From assembly GCA_016191465.1 (NCBI GenBank), contig JACPOP010000014.1, positions 62,001-126,000 of the forward strand: a stretch of 64,000 nt of DNA. Reading direction: 5' to 3'. The position numbers were made by a program, and so were the translations under genes. The notes under the pieces are model-generated. The model was not told the origin of the DNA. It worked only from the letters and a program-made list of their open reading frames with translations, and made no database searches. The stretch is from Chloroflexota bacterium (GTDB lineage Bacteria > Chloroflexota > UBA6077 > CF-72). Below, piece by piece: positions 1 through 7,650 of this stretch. Position 1 is the stretch's first letter. Each line of letters begins with the position of its first letter.

Positions 1-44
1 GGTGACCCGCTCCGCACGCAAGACACGAAGGAAGGTACCGCCCA

Positions 45-1814
45 ATGACGCCGCAACCCCGCTCCGCTCGCGTGGGCGCGCTCGCGCTCGCCACCATGCT
101 CCTGCTCGCCGCGTGCGCGCCGGCCGCGCCGAGCGCGCCGACCGCGGCCCCGGCCGCGCCCAAGCCCACCGAGGCCGCGAAGCCCGCGGCGCCCGCCGCC
201 ACGACGGCCCCAGCCGCCCCGACGGTACCCGCCGCCACGGGCATTCCGGCGGCCAAGCCCGCGGCGCCGGCCGCCACGGCCGCTCCGGCCGCCAAGCCCA
301 GCGTCCGCTCGCTGCGCATCGCCATCGCCACGGACGAGGGCACGCTCAACCCCTACACCTATAAGACGGGCTACCCCGGCTGGAACATGCTGAACCTGGT
401 CTGGGACTCGCTGATGCAACTGGACGCCCAGAACGTGCCGCAGCCGTTGCTGGCAGCGTCCGTCAAGACGACGGACGCGATGACCTACGACATCACGATG
501 CGGCCGGGTATCAAGTGGCACGACGGCAAGCCGCTGACCTCTGAAGACGTGAAGTTCACGTACGAGTACTTCATCAAGATCACCCACAGTCGATTCAGCA
601 GTCCGCTGCGGGCAATCGACACCATCACCACGGACGGTCCCGAGCGTCTGACGATCAAGCTCAAGGCCCCGAACCCGTCGTTCCCCGTGCGCGCGCTGGC
701 CGACGCGCCCATCATTCCGCGTCAGGAATGGGACAACGTGCCCCTGGAGCGGACCAAGGAAATCCCCGCCAAGATCGGCTCGGGCCCGTACAAGCTGATC
801 GAGGCCACTGACACCGCGTACCGTCTGGAGGCTAACCCGGACTACTTCCTGGGCGCGCCGCCGGTGGGCGAGCTGCTGTTCCCGGTCATCAAGGACCTGA
901 ATACCGCCCTTCAGGCGCTGCGCACCGGCGAGGTGCAGGCCGTGGCGCGCGAGCTGCCGCCAGAGCAGGTGCAGCCGTTCAGTCAGGCACCGCTGAAGGT
1001 GTCCAAGGGGCCCGGCTTCGCCAGCACCCTGCTGCAGTTCAACCTGGAACGGGCACCCTTCGACAAGACGGAGGTTCGCCAAGCCATCGACCTGGCGATT
1101 GACAAGAAGAAGCTCGTCGACACCATCCTGCTGGGCAATGGCACGGTCGCCACGCCAGGCTTCGTCCACCCCGACTCGCCCAACCACGATCCGTCCGTGC
1201 AGGCACGGTTCGACGTGGCAAAGGCGAAGCAGTTGCTGGACCAGGCCGGTGCCGTGCCCGGGCCGGACGGCATCCGCGTGCTGAATGGCAAGCCCATGGC
1301 CTTCACGGTGCTGGCGCAGTCCGAGCAGCCGCTGCGGATCCGCGCCGCGGAGCTGATCATCGGCATGCTCAAGGAGGTCGGTATCCAGACCACCGTCAAG
1401 GTGCTGGACAACAACGCGGTCATCGACCTGGTGTGGAAAGACTTCGACGTCACCAAGCCGCGAGACTACGAGCTGGCGATGTTCGGCTGGTCGGCGCCGG
1501 TCCAGGTGGACCCGGCCCGCGTGGTGGACTTCGCCCACTCCGACCCGACCATCGGCACCGGCAACATCGGCGCCTACAAAAACCCCGAGGCCGACAAGAT
1601 CGGTGACCAGGTGCGCGCCGCGGTCGATCCCGCGCAGCGCAAGCAGCTTATCGGCCAATACGAGCGCATCCTGGCCACGGACGTGCCGTTCGTCATGCTC
1701 TACTTCCAGGACCTGGCGTACGCCTACCGCGCGGACGCGTACGACGGCTGGCTGTTCCAGAAGGGCCAGGGCATCATCACGAAGCTGTCGTTCCTGCCAG
1801 GCTTCGGCCGTTAG
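45..1814 (+). CDS. Peptide/oligopeptide ABC transporter substrate-binding lipoprotein
   Basis: Family 5 extracellular solute-binding protein that delivers peptides or similar solutes to the two permeases downstream. The N-terminus has a hydrophobic signal ending in a lipobox (LLAAC, Cys24). A very Ala/Pro-rich linker follows to about residue 84, then the binding domain, with family phrases such as WHDGKPLTSEDVKFTYEY and DLAIDKKKLVDTILLG. A GAAGGAAGG ribosome site lies about 9 bases before the ATG. At 589 residues it is normal for the family plus the linker. No ATPase subunits follow the permeases, so the transporter must borrow ATPases encoded elsewhere. The substrate cannot be read from sequence. 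Confidence 0.93.
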   Translation: MTPQPRSARVGALALATMLLLAACAPAAPSAPTAAPAAPKPTEAAKPAAPAATTAPAAPTVPAATGIPAAKPAAPAATAAPAAKPSVRSLRIAIATDEGTLNPYTYKTGYPGWNMLNLVWDSLMQLDAQNVPQPLLAASVKTTDAMTYDITMRPGIKWHDGKPLTSEDVKFTYEYFIKITHSRFSSPLRAIDTITTDGPERLTIKLKAPNPSFPVRALADAPIIPRQEWDNVPLERTKEIPAKIGSGPYKLIEATDTAYRLEANPDYFLGAPPVGELLFPVIKDLNTALQALRTGEVQAVARELPPEQVQPFSQAPLKVSKGPGFASTLLQFNLERAPFDKTEVRQAIDLAIDKKKLVDTILLGNGTVATPGFVHPDSPNHDPSVQARFDVAKAKQLLDQAGAVPGPDGIRVLNGKPMAFTVLAQSEQPLRIRAAELIIGMLKEVGIQTTVKVLDNNAVIDLVWKDFDVTKPRDYELAMFGWSAPVQVDPARVVDFAHSDPTIGTGNIGAYKNPEADKIGDQVRAAVDPAQRKQLIGQYERILATDVPFVMLYFQDLAYAYRADAYDGWLFQKGQGIITKLSFLPGFGR

Positions 1815-1818
1815 CGAG

Positions 1819-1882
1819 GACGCGCGTGATCGGTGATCAGTGGTTAGGCGGTCATCTCAACTGACCACTGATCACGCGCGTC
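1819..1882. repeat. Small heptad fold-back element between binding protein and permease
   Basis: A perfect 13-bp inverted repeat (GACGCGCGTGATC at 1819-1831, complement at 1870-1882) encloses further heptads. On the left these are GGTGATC and AGTGGTT. On the right are TGACCAC and TGATCAC. It is the shortest member of the fold-back family also found near 3.8, 11.0, 25.2 and 54.2 kb. Its place between the binding-protein gene and the first permease means it could also lower downstream expression as an RNA hairpin; that is inference. Confidence 0.7.
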
Positions 1883-1889
1883 GCAAGCC

Positions 1890-2864
1890 ATGACGGGCTT
1901 CTTTGGTGGCAAAGTGGCGCAGTACGCGCTGGTACTGTTCGTCACGATTACCCTCAACTTCCTGCTGCCGCGGCTCATGCCCGGCAGCCCGCTGGCCTAC
2001 CTGGCCGGCGAGGACGTGGGCGCCATGTCCGCGCAGGATCGGGCCCGGGTCATCAGCGACGCCGGCCTGGACCGGCCGCCGTTCGAGCAGTACCTGACCT
2101 ACCTGGGCAACGTGGTCCGGGGCGAGTTCGGGTACTCGTTCCAGCAGAAGAAGCCGATTGGCACCATCCTGCTGGACCGGCTGCCCTGGACGCTGCTGTT
2201 GACGGGCACGGCGCTGCTGATCTCGACGTCGCTCGGGATCGTGCTGGGCGCCATCGCCGGGTGGCGGCGCGGTCGGCGCACGGACCTGGCCGCGCTGGCG
2301 GTGTTCATCTTCCTGGAGTCGCTGCCGGGCTTCTGGGTGGGAATGATCCTGGTGGCCGTCTTCGGGGTCCAGCTCGGCCTGTTCCCCACCTTCGGCGCGC
2401 GCGACGCATTCGCGCGCCTGACCGGCGTGGACTACTGGGTAGACGTGGGCAAACACCTGGTGCTGCCGGGCATTACCCTGGTCGCGATCACCGTCTCGGC
2501 AACGTTCCTGACGATGCGTTACAGCATGCTCTCGGTGCTCGGCGAGGACTATGTCACGGTGGCTCGCGCCAAGGGGCTGGCGGAGCCCCAGGTGCTGTTC
2601 CGGCACGCGGTGCGCAACGCGCTGCTGCCGGTGGCCACGGTGTTCCTGCTGAACGTCGGCCAGGCGGTGGCCGGGGCCACGGTCATCGAGACGGTGTTCT
2701 CCTACCCCGGCGTGGGGCGGCTGATGTACGAAGCGGTCCTGGCGCGCGACTACCCGCTGCTGCAGGGTGGCTTCCTGATGATCACCCTGAGCGTGCTGGC
2801 GGCCAACATGCTGGCGGACCTGGTGTACCCCCTGCTGGACCCGCGGGTCGTGAAGCGTGATTGA
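1890..2864 (+). CDS. ABC transporter permease, DppB/OppB type
   Basis: Inner-membrane permease of the binding-protein-dependent transport family (BPD_transp_1). It has about six hydrophobic segments and the N-terminal DppB-like layout with a large first periplasmic loop (RLMPGSPLAYLAGED, residues about 27-41). The EAA-type cytoplasmic loop reads EDYVTVARAKGLAEPQVL, followed by the HAVRNALLPV stretch that contacts the ATPase. The 324-residue length is normal. It overlaps the next permease by 8 bases, showing a shared transcript. It forms a heterodimer with the 2857-3789 product. Confidence 0.93.
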   Translation: MTGFFGGKVAQYALVLFVTITLNFLLPRLMPGSPLAYLAGEDVGAMSAQDRARVISDAGLDRPPFEQYLTYLGNVVRGEFGYSFQQKKPIGTILLDRLPWTLLLTGTALLISTSLGIVLGAIAGWRRGRRTDLAALAVFIFLESLPGFWVGMILVAVFGVQLGLFPTFGARDAFARLTGVDYWVDVGKHLVLPGITLVAITVSATFLTMRYSMLSVLGEDYVTVARAKGLAEPQVLFRHAVRNALLPVATVFLLNVGQAVAGATVIETVFSYPGVGRLMYEAVLARDYPLLQGGFLMITLSVLAANMLADLVYPLLDPRVVKRD

Positions 2865-3789
2865 CACGCGCGCTACGCCGTCGCCGCGCCCCGGTTCCGC
2901 GCCAGTCGCAGCACGGCCCGGCGCGGAACCGGTTGCGCCCGACGCGCTGCGCGCCCGGCACGCGCGCAAAATTCGTCTGGGCCCCGCCGGCTGGGCTGGC
3001 CTGGCGTTGCTGGCGACGATTACACTGGCGGCGGTTTTCGCCCCCTGGGTGGCCCCGTACGACCCGCGCCAGACCACGGGCCAGCCCTTCAGTGCCCCTT
3101 CGGCCGCGCACTGGCTGGGCACCAACGACATCGGCCAGGACATCTTGAGCGAGCTGATCTGGGGCGCGCGCGTGTCGCTGGCGATTGGCGTCCTGGCGGC
3201 GGTGGTTGGCACGGCGCTTGGCACCGCCGCGGGCGTGCTGGGCGGCTACTTCCGCGGGCGCGTGGACGCATTCCTGATGCGCACCGTCGACGTGGTGCTG
3301 GTGGTGCCATTCCTGCCGCTGATGATCCTTCTGGCCGCTTACCTAGGGCCCAGTGTAGGAACCCTGGCGCTGGTGATTGGCGTGCTGGTGTGGGCCCGGC
3401 CGGCGCGCGTGGTGCGGTCGGTGGTGCTGAGCCAGAGCGCGCGCGACTACGTGATGGCGGCGCGCGCCCTCGGCTCGGGCAGTGGCCGCATCCTGCGCCT
3501 GCACATCCTGCCGAGCGTGCTGTCGATGGCCCTGGCGGAGTTCGTGCAGTTGGCCAGCCGCTCCATCCTCCTTGAAGCGGCGCTGGCCTTTCTGGGGCTG
3601 GGCGATCCCATCCAGAAGTCGTGGGGCTCGGTGTTGTTTTACGCCCAGGCGCGTGGGGCGTTCCTGTCCGGGGCGTGGGTGTGGTGGGTGCTACCACCGG
3701 GCCTGCTCATTACCACCGCCGTCCTTGGCTTCGCGCTACTCGGCTTCGACATGGAGCGGATCGTCAATCCGCGGCTGCGGCGGCGGTGA
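2857..3789 (+). CDS. ABC transporter permease, DppC/OppC type
   Basis: Second permease of the peptide transporter. It begins with GTG inside the end of the upstream permease gene. An N-terminal tail of about 45 residues precedes the first membrane segment, as in OppC proteins, followed by the conserved GTNDIGQDILSELIWGARVSL signature of DppC-type subunits. The EAA loop (SARDYVMAARALGSGSGRIL) is present. Length 310 is normal. The gene is followed directly by a fold-back repeat, and no ATPase gene is attached. Confidence 0.92.
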   Translation: MIDTRATPSPRPGSAPVAARPGAEPVAPDALRARHARKIRLGPAGWAGLALLATITLAAVFAPWVAPYDPRQTTGQPFSAPSAAHWLGTNDIGQDILSELIWGARVSLAIGVLAAVVGTALGTAAGVLGGYFRGRVDAFLMRTVDVVLVVPFLPLMILLAAYLGPSVGTLALVIGVLVWARPARVVRSVVLSQSARDYVMAARALGSGSGRILRLHILPSVLSMALAEFVQLASRSILLEAALAFLGLGDPIQKSWGSVLFYAQARGAFLSGAWVWWVLPPGLLITTAVLGFALLGFDMERIVNPRLRRR

Positions 3790-3795
3790 GGGGCG

Positions 3796-3929
3796 AGTTG
3801 TCAATGGTCAGCGGTCATCCTGGGCACGCTCTCGCCGAATGATCCGTGCTCATGCGTGGGAGACGGATCCTTCGCTCCGCTCAGGATGACACTCCGTCTC
3901 CTGACGACTGATTACTGAGAACTGACAAC
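3796..3929. repeat. Heptad fold-back element with GGATCC core
   Basis: Left arm: three heptads at 3796-3816 (AGTTGTC, AATGGTC, AGCGGTC). Right arm: four heptads at 3902-3929 (TGACGAC, TGATTAC, TGAGAAC, TGACAAC), in register and roughly complementary to the left arm. The centre (about 3841-3890) contains GATCCGTGCTC, then GACGGATCCTTCGCTCCGCT, then CAGGATGAC. Nearly the same core occurs at 25186-25236. The element fills the gap between the permease gene and the convergent methyltransferase gene; no protein is encoded in it. Confidence 0.75.
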
Positions 3930-3933
3930 TCCG

Positions 3934-4758
3934 TTAGCCGCGCGCCGCGATGGGCCTGGCGACGGTGATGAGGACCGTCGAGGCTTCGTCGAAGGCGCCG
4001 AATTCGTAATCGCCGTAGCGCGCCTCGACTTCCAGGCCGGCGAGGGCGAGCACGGTGTCCATCTCAGCGGGGAAGAACACGTGGAGGGGCACCCTGACCG
4101 ACTCGGTTCGAGGCAGTTCACCTGCTCGCATTCGCTCCGCCATGAGCGTTACCTCGAACGTCTGGCTCGCCCGCTCGTAGCGGTCCTTGCGCCACAGGAG
4201 CACGCGCGTACTGGCGTCTGATCCGGGATCGGCTTCGTCCCAGGTGCGCTCGATCCACGCTTCGCCCGAGCCGGCCTGCCCCAGTAGGTTCAGGTCCGGC
4301 TGCGCGACGTCCACCGCCAATCGTCCATGCTGTGCCAGGAGGGAGGCTGCCGAGCGAAGGCAGGCCAGGCGATCGGCCTGGCTGTGCACGTGCGCCAGGG
4401 TGTTGAAGGGAACGAACACCAGGTCGAAGCGCTCGGCACCCAGCTTCGGACGGCGCATGTCGCCGAGGACCAGACGGCCCGCGGCTCGCACGGACTCGGG
4501 CTCCCCCGCCAGGCGGCGATCCGCGGCGTGCAGCATCCGAGGCTCCCTGTCCAGGCCCACCACCACCCCACCGCGTGCCGACAGGGCGCGGGCCAGTGGC
4601 ACCAGCAGCCTGCCGGAGCCGCACCCAAGCTCCAGCACCCGGCGAGCTCCGAGCCGTTCGGCGAGCGCTGGCCAGAAGCCGAGGTCGCGGTCGATCTCCC
4701 CCAACCAGCGCTCGTACAGGTCGCCGGTGGTGTACAGCGGATCGGGCTCGACCATCAT
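3934..4758 (-). CDS. Class I SAM-dependent methyltransferase
   Basis: Soluble S-adenosylmethionine-dependent methyltransferase of about 274 residues. Motif I is clear (VLELGCGSGRLL, residues about 41-52), followed by the acidic motif II (VVGLDREPRML) and a motif with VLGDMRRP. The acceptor cannot be named. The start at 4758 is preferred over an in-frame codon at 4821, because that longer version would run through the strong hairpin at 4817-4852 that ends the upstream gene. The C-terminal half resembles generic ubiquinone/SmtA-like methyltransferases only loosely. Confidence 0.85.
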   Translation of the reverse strand: MMVEPDPLYTTGDLYERWLGEIDRDLGFWPALAERLGARRVLELGCGSGRLLVPLARALSARGGVVVGLDREPRMLHAADRRLAGEPESVRAAGRLVLGDMRRPKLGAERFDLVFVPFNTLAHVHSQADRLACLRSAASLLAQHGRLAVDVAQPDLNLLGQAGSGEAWIERTWDEADPGSDASTRVLLWRKDRYERASQTFEVTLMAERMRAGELPRTESVRVPLHVFFPAEMDTVLALAGLEVEARYGDYEFGAFDEASTVLITVARPIAARG

Positions 4759-4816
4759 AGGCACAAGCGTAGGACACTCGGCGGCCACTGTAGGCCTGCC
4801 AACAACCGGACAGGAA

Positions 4817-4852
4817 CGCAAGCAGGCGGCTCGGCTGAGCCGCCTGCTTGCG
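4817..4852 (-). terminator. Strong hairpin, likely terminator of the small upstream gene
   Basis: A perfect 16-bp stem (CGCAAGCAGGCGGCTC and its complement) closes a GGCT loop, 28 bases past the stop codon of the minus-strand gene 4881-5171. No long T run follows, so it may act as a factor-assisted terminator or an RNA-stabilising end. Confidence 0.65.
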
Positions 4853-4880
4853 TGAAGACGAACCGCGTGCGGAACGTTCG

Positions 4881-5171
4881 TTAGTTTGAGCGGTCCCCGT
4901 ACAGCCGCGCCTCTTCCAGGACCCCAACCTCTTCACAGTCGCGGTACAGGGAGTAGCGCGCCTTGTGGATCAGGCGGACCCGCCAGTCGCCTACCTCCAG
5001 GGTTGGCAGCAGCGACCGCCGCAGCGAGTCGACGCGCGCATAGCGTGTGAGCTGAAGCTGCTGGACCGGGGTGTAGGAGGCGAGCCCCTCGGGCGAGATG
5101 GCGGCAGGGTCGGCGGGTGCCGGCTCCTGCTGAGACGTGCTCGTGAATTCGGGGTGATTGAGCTGGTTCAC
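4881..5171 (-). CDS. Small uncharacterised protein
   Basis: A 96-residue protein not assigned to any family I recognise. The GTG at 5171 is chosen because CGGAGGATTTCCACC precedes it at good spacing; an upstream in-frame ATG at 5237 has no such site. The N-terminal half is polar and Pro/Ala-rich. The C-terminal half contains LRRSLLPTLEVGDWRVRLIHKARYSLYRDCEEVG, which looks like a small folded domain with basic residues. No signal peptide or membrane segment is visible. A strong hairpin follows the stop. Confidence 0.6.
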   Translation of the reverse strand: MNQLNHPEFTSTSQQEPAPADPAAISPEGLASYTPVQQLQLTRYARVDSLRRSLLPTLEVGDWRVRLIHKARYSLYRDCEEVGVLEEARLYGDRSN

Positions 5172-5374
5172 GGTGGAAATCCTCCGCGGCGGCGAGGAGC
5201 GCTCGGCCGTCATCACGTGCAACGCATGGTGCGCCACTTTTGTTCCGTTTCTCCAGCACCCCGTCGACTCGCTCGGTGCGCGGCCGGCGGATGCTCGCGC
5301 CAGCGTACCCGACCGGCTGGCCCTGCTGTGCGGCGCACCGTCTGCTCAGCGCCGACGAATCGGGTGGACCAGCC

Positions 5375-5408
5375 CGGGCGTCCCTTCGCGGCCGCGAAGG
5401 GACGCCCG
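5375..5408 (-). terminator. Perfect 34-bp palindrome downstream of the response regulator
   Basis: Two 17-base arms (CGGGCGTCCCTTCGCGG and its exact complement) meet with no spacer, 47 bases past the stop of the minus-strand regulator gene. It would form a very stable hairpin. Location suggests transcription termination. The rest of the gap 5172-5455 holds nothing else I can name. Confidence 0.6.
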
Positions 5409-5455
5409 AGGCCTCGGCTCACCAGAAACCAGGCAGCCTGGTGGCACGTGCTCCG

Positions 5456-6232
5456 CTAGAGCGCGGCCACCGCGTCCGAGTGTTTGGGCATGGTGTAGCC
5501 CAGCCCAGGCCGCGTGAGGACGTACGACGGGTGCCCGGGATCATGCTCGATCTTCTGGCGAAGCCGAGCGATGTTCACGCGCAGCAAGTGGGCTTCGCCG
5601 CGGTAGGCGGGTCCCCAGATGGCGGTTAGGAGGTCGTCCTGGGGCACGACGCGGCCGGCGTTGCGCGCCAGGTGCGCCACCAGGCGGTACTCCGTGGGCG
5701 TGAGGTCAACGGCGCGCTCGCAGATGGATGCACGGTACTGAGCGAAGTCCACCTTCAAGTCGCCGTACTGGAAGACCGGCGCAGGTGCCGAACGGTCGTA
5801 CTGGGTGGCTCGGCGGAGGACGGCCTTCACGCGGGCCAACAGCTCCGGGGCGCCGAAGGGCTTGGTGACGTAGTCGTCGGCGCCCGCCTCGAGGCCGCGC
5901 ACCTTGTCCTCCTCGGTGTCCTTGGCCGTGAGCAGGAGGACCGGGGTGACGCTGAACTGGCGCAGCTCGCGGGTGACTTCCACGCCATCCTTGCCGGGCA
6001 TCATGATGTCCAGGATGTACAGGTCCGGCTCCTTGCGCCGCGCCTCGTGGAGGGCGGCGATGCCGTCATCCACCGCGACCACCGTGTAGCCCTCGAGCTC
6101 CAGGTTGCGGCGCACCAGTTGGCGCAGGCGCATGTCGTCGTCAGCGACGAGGACTGTCTTGCCGCGAGGGGCGGTCTGGCCGCTGGAATGGGGCTGGGTG
6201 GCACGCTCGGGCGCATCCGTGAGCAGGGTCAT
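5456..6232 (-). CDS. OmpR/PhoB-family response regulator (orphan)
   Basis: Two-component transcription factor. Receiver domain at about residues 26-140, with acidic pocket DDD (31-33), phosphoacceptor Asp75 in LDIMMPG, Thr102 and Lys124 (VTKPFG). Winged-helix DNA-binding domain from about 155 to 250, with VDLTPTEYRLVAHLARNAGRVV and a C-terminal RPGLGYTMP hairpin. An N-terminal tail of 25 residues precedes the receiver. A GGAGGAGCCCCCAG ribosome site precedes the ATG. No histidine kinase gene adjoins it, so the signal is unknown. A palindromic terminator follows. Confidence 0.95.
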   Translation of the reverse strand: MTLLTDAPERATQPHSSGQTAPRGKTVLVADDDMRLRQLVRRNLELEGYTVVAVDDGIAALHEARRKEPDLYILDIMMPGKDGVEVTRELRQFSVTPVLLLTAKDTEEDKVRGLEAGADDYVTKPFGAPELLARVKAVLRRATQYDRSAPAPVFQYGDLKVDFAQYRASICERAVDLTPTEYRLVAHLARNAGRVVPQDDLLTAIWGPAYRGEAHLLRVNIARLRQKIEHDPGHPSYVLTRPGLGYTMPKHSDAVAAL

Positions 6233-6425
6233 CTGGGGGCTCCTCCGTCAGTTCGTCCGGCAAATCCTCTCGGATCCATCGGTTCACATAACGCGCTAGT
6301 TGCTCAGCCATCCTACGGCCGATTGGCGCGTCCGGCGGTCACGACCCGATCACAGGCGCCGACGGATTACGGCAGTTGGATCGAGCACAGAGCACGGGGA
6401 CGATCGGCGGCCTCATTGGCCGCCG

Positions 6426-7472
6426 TCAGGCAGCGCTGCCCCGCGTTGCCGGGGTGATGGCGCCGAACGCCAGTAGCGCCTCCTCCATGTCTTCCGGCTC
6501 CAAGCCGTAGTGGGTGACCAGTCGCAGCGTGCGGCCAGAGTAGGGCGAGGCAACCTGCACCCCAGTTCGCGCCAGCCCGGCGACCACTGCCGCCAGGTCC
6601 AGCCCTTGTGGAGGCTGAGTGAAGAAGACGTTCGTCTGCACGACCTCGCGATCGATCCACCAGCCGAGCTCGCGCAGGCCGGTGGCCAGGCGCTGGGCCA
6701 GCGCGTGATCCTCCGCCACGCGGTCAACCATGTGGTCCAGCGCGTACAGGCCCCCGGCGGCGAGGACACCCGCCTGGCGCATGCCGCCGCCAAGTACCTT
6801 GCGGGCGCGGCGGGCCTGGGCCACGAACGCAGCACTCCCCACCAGCACAGAGCCAACCGGTGCGGCGAGACCTTTGGAGACGCAGAACATCAGGCTGTCC
6901 GCATGGGCCGCGATTTCACGCGCGGGCACGCCGAGCGCCACCGCGGCGTTGAAGATCCGCGCGCCGTCCATATGGACTGGCACGCCGTGCCGCCGCGCTA
7001 TGCACGCGATGTCGGATAGGTTGTCCAGCGGCATCACCCAGCCGCGGTTGGGCTGCTCCACGATCACCAGGCTCGTGCGCGGGTAGTGCGGATCATCGGT
7101 CGGGTGGAAGCCCGACTCCACCTCCACCGGGTCGAGCTGCGCTTGCTCGTGCGAGACCGGCCACACCGACACGCCGGCGATGCGCGCGGCTCCGGCGCCC
7201 TCGGCAACGTACGTGTGCGTTAAGCGACCGCAGATGATCTCGTCGCCAGGACGGGTATGGGTCATCACGGCGATCAGGTTGCCCATGGTGCCACTGGGCA
7301 CGAACAGGCCAGCCTCCTTGCCGAGCATCTCGGCCGCCCGGGCCTCCAGGGCGCTGACGGATGGGTCTTCGCCGTAGACGTCGTCACCCAGGTCGGCGGC
7401 GGCCATGGCCGCGCGCATCTCTGCCGAGGGCAGCGTCACCGTGTCGCTGCGCAGGTCGATCGTTCTGTTCAT
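6426..7472 (-). CDS. ltaE: Low-specificity L-threonine aldolase
   Basis: PLP enzyme that splits L-threonine or L-allo-threonine to glycine and acetaldehyde. The start at 7472 gives the family's usual N-terminus (IDLRSDTVTLPS) and has AAGGAGGGACGCC in front of it; a longer reading frame upstream is not needed. The PLP lysine is Lys200 in CVSKGLAAPVGSVL, with HMDGARIFNAA (Asp169) contacting the cofactor ring. Length 348 is normal. It follows the pyruvate dehydrogenase gene on the same strand after 178 bases and is probably transcribed separately. Confidence 0.94.
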   Translation of the reverse strand: MNRTIDLRSDTVTLPSAEMRAAMAAADLGDDVYGEDPSVSALEARAAEMLGKEAGLFVPSGTMGNLIAVMTHTRPGDEIICGRLTHTYVAEGAGAARIAGVSVWPVSHEQAQLDPVEVESGFHPTDDPHYPRTSLVIVEQPNRGWVMPLDNLSDIACIARRHGVPVHMDGARIFNAAVALGVPAREIAAHADSLMFCVSKGLAAPVGSVLVGSAAFVAQARRARKVLGGGMRQAGVLAAGGLYALDHMVDRVAEDHALAQRLATGLRELGWWIDREVVQTNVFFTQPPQGLDLAAVVAGLARTGVQVASPYSGRTLRLVTHYGLEPEDMEEALLAFGAITPATRGSAA

Positions 7473-7650
7473 GGCGTCCCTCCTTCGTGCAGCTTCCAGC
7501 GTGCAGATGCCTCCTCCATGTCTCGCGCGTCCGGGCAGGCGCTCAGCATGCGCACTACGTGCACACGCAGCCTGGCTTTTACGTACCTGAAGGCATTCGC
7601 CGCGCAATTCACAGGATCGAGCACGAAGTGTTTGGCGGGGTGGCCGGTTA

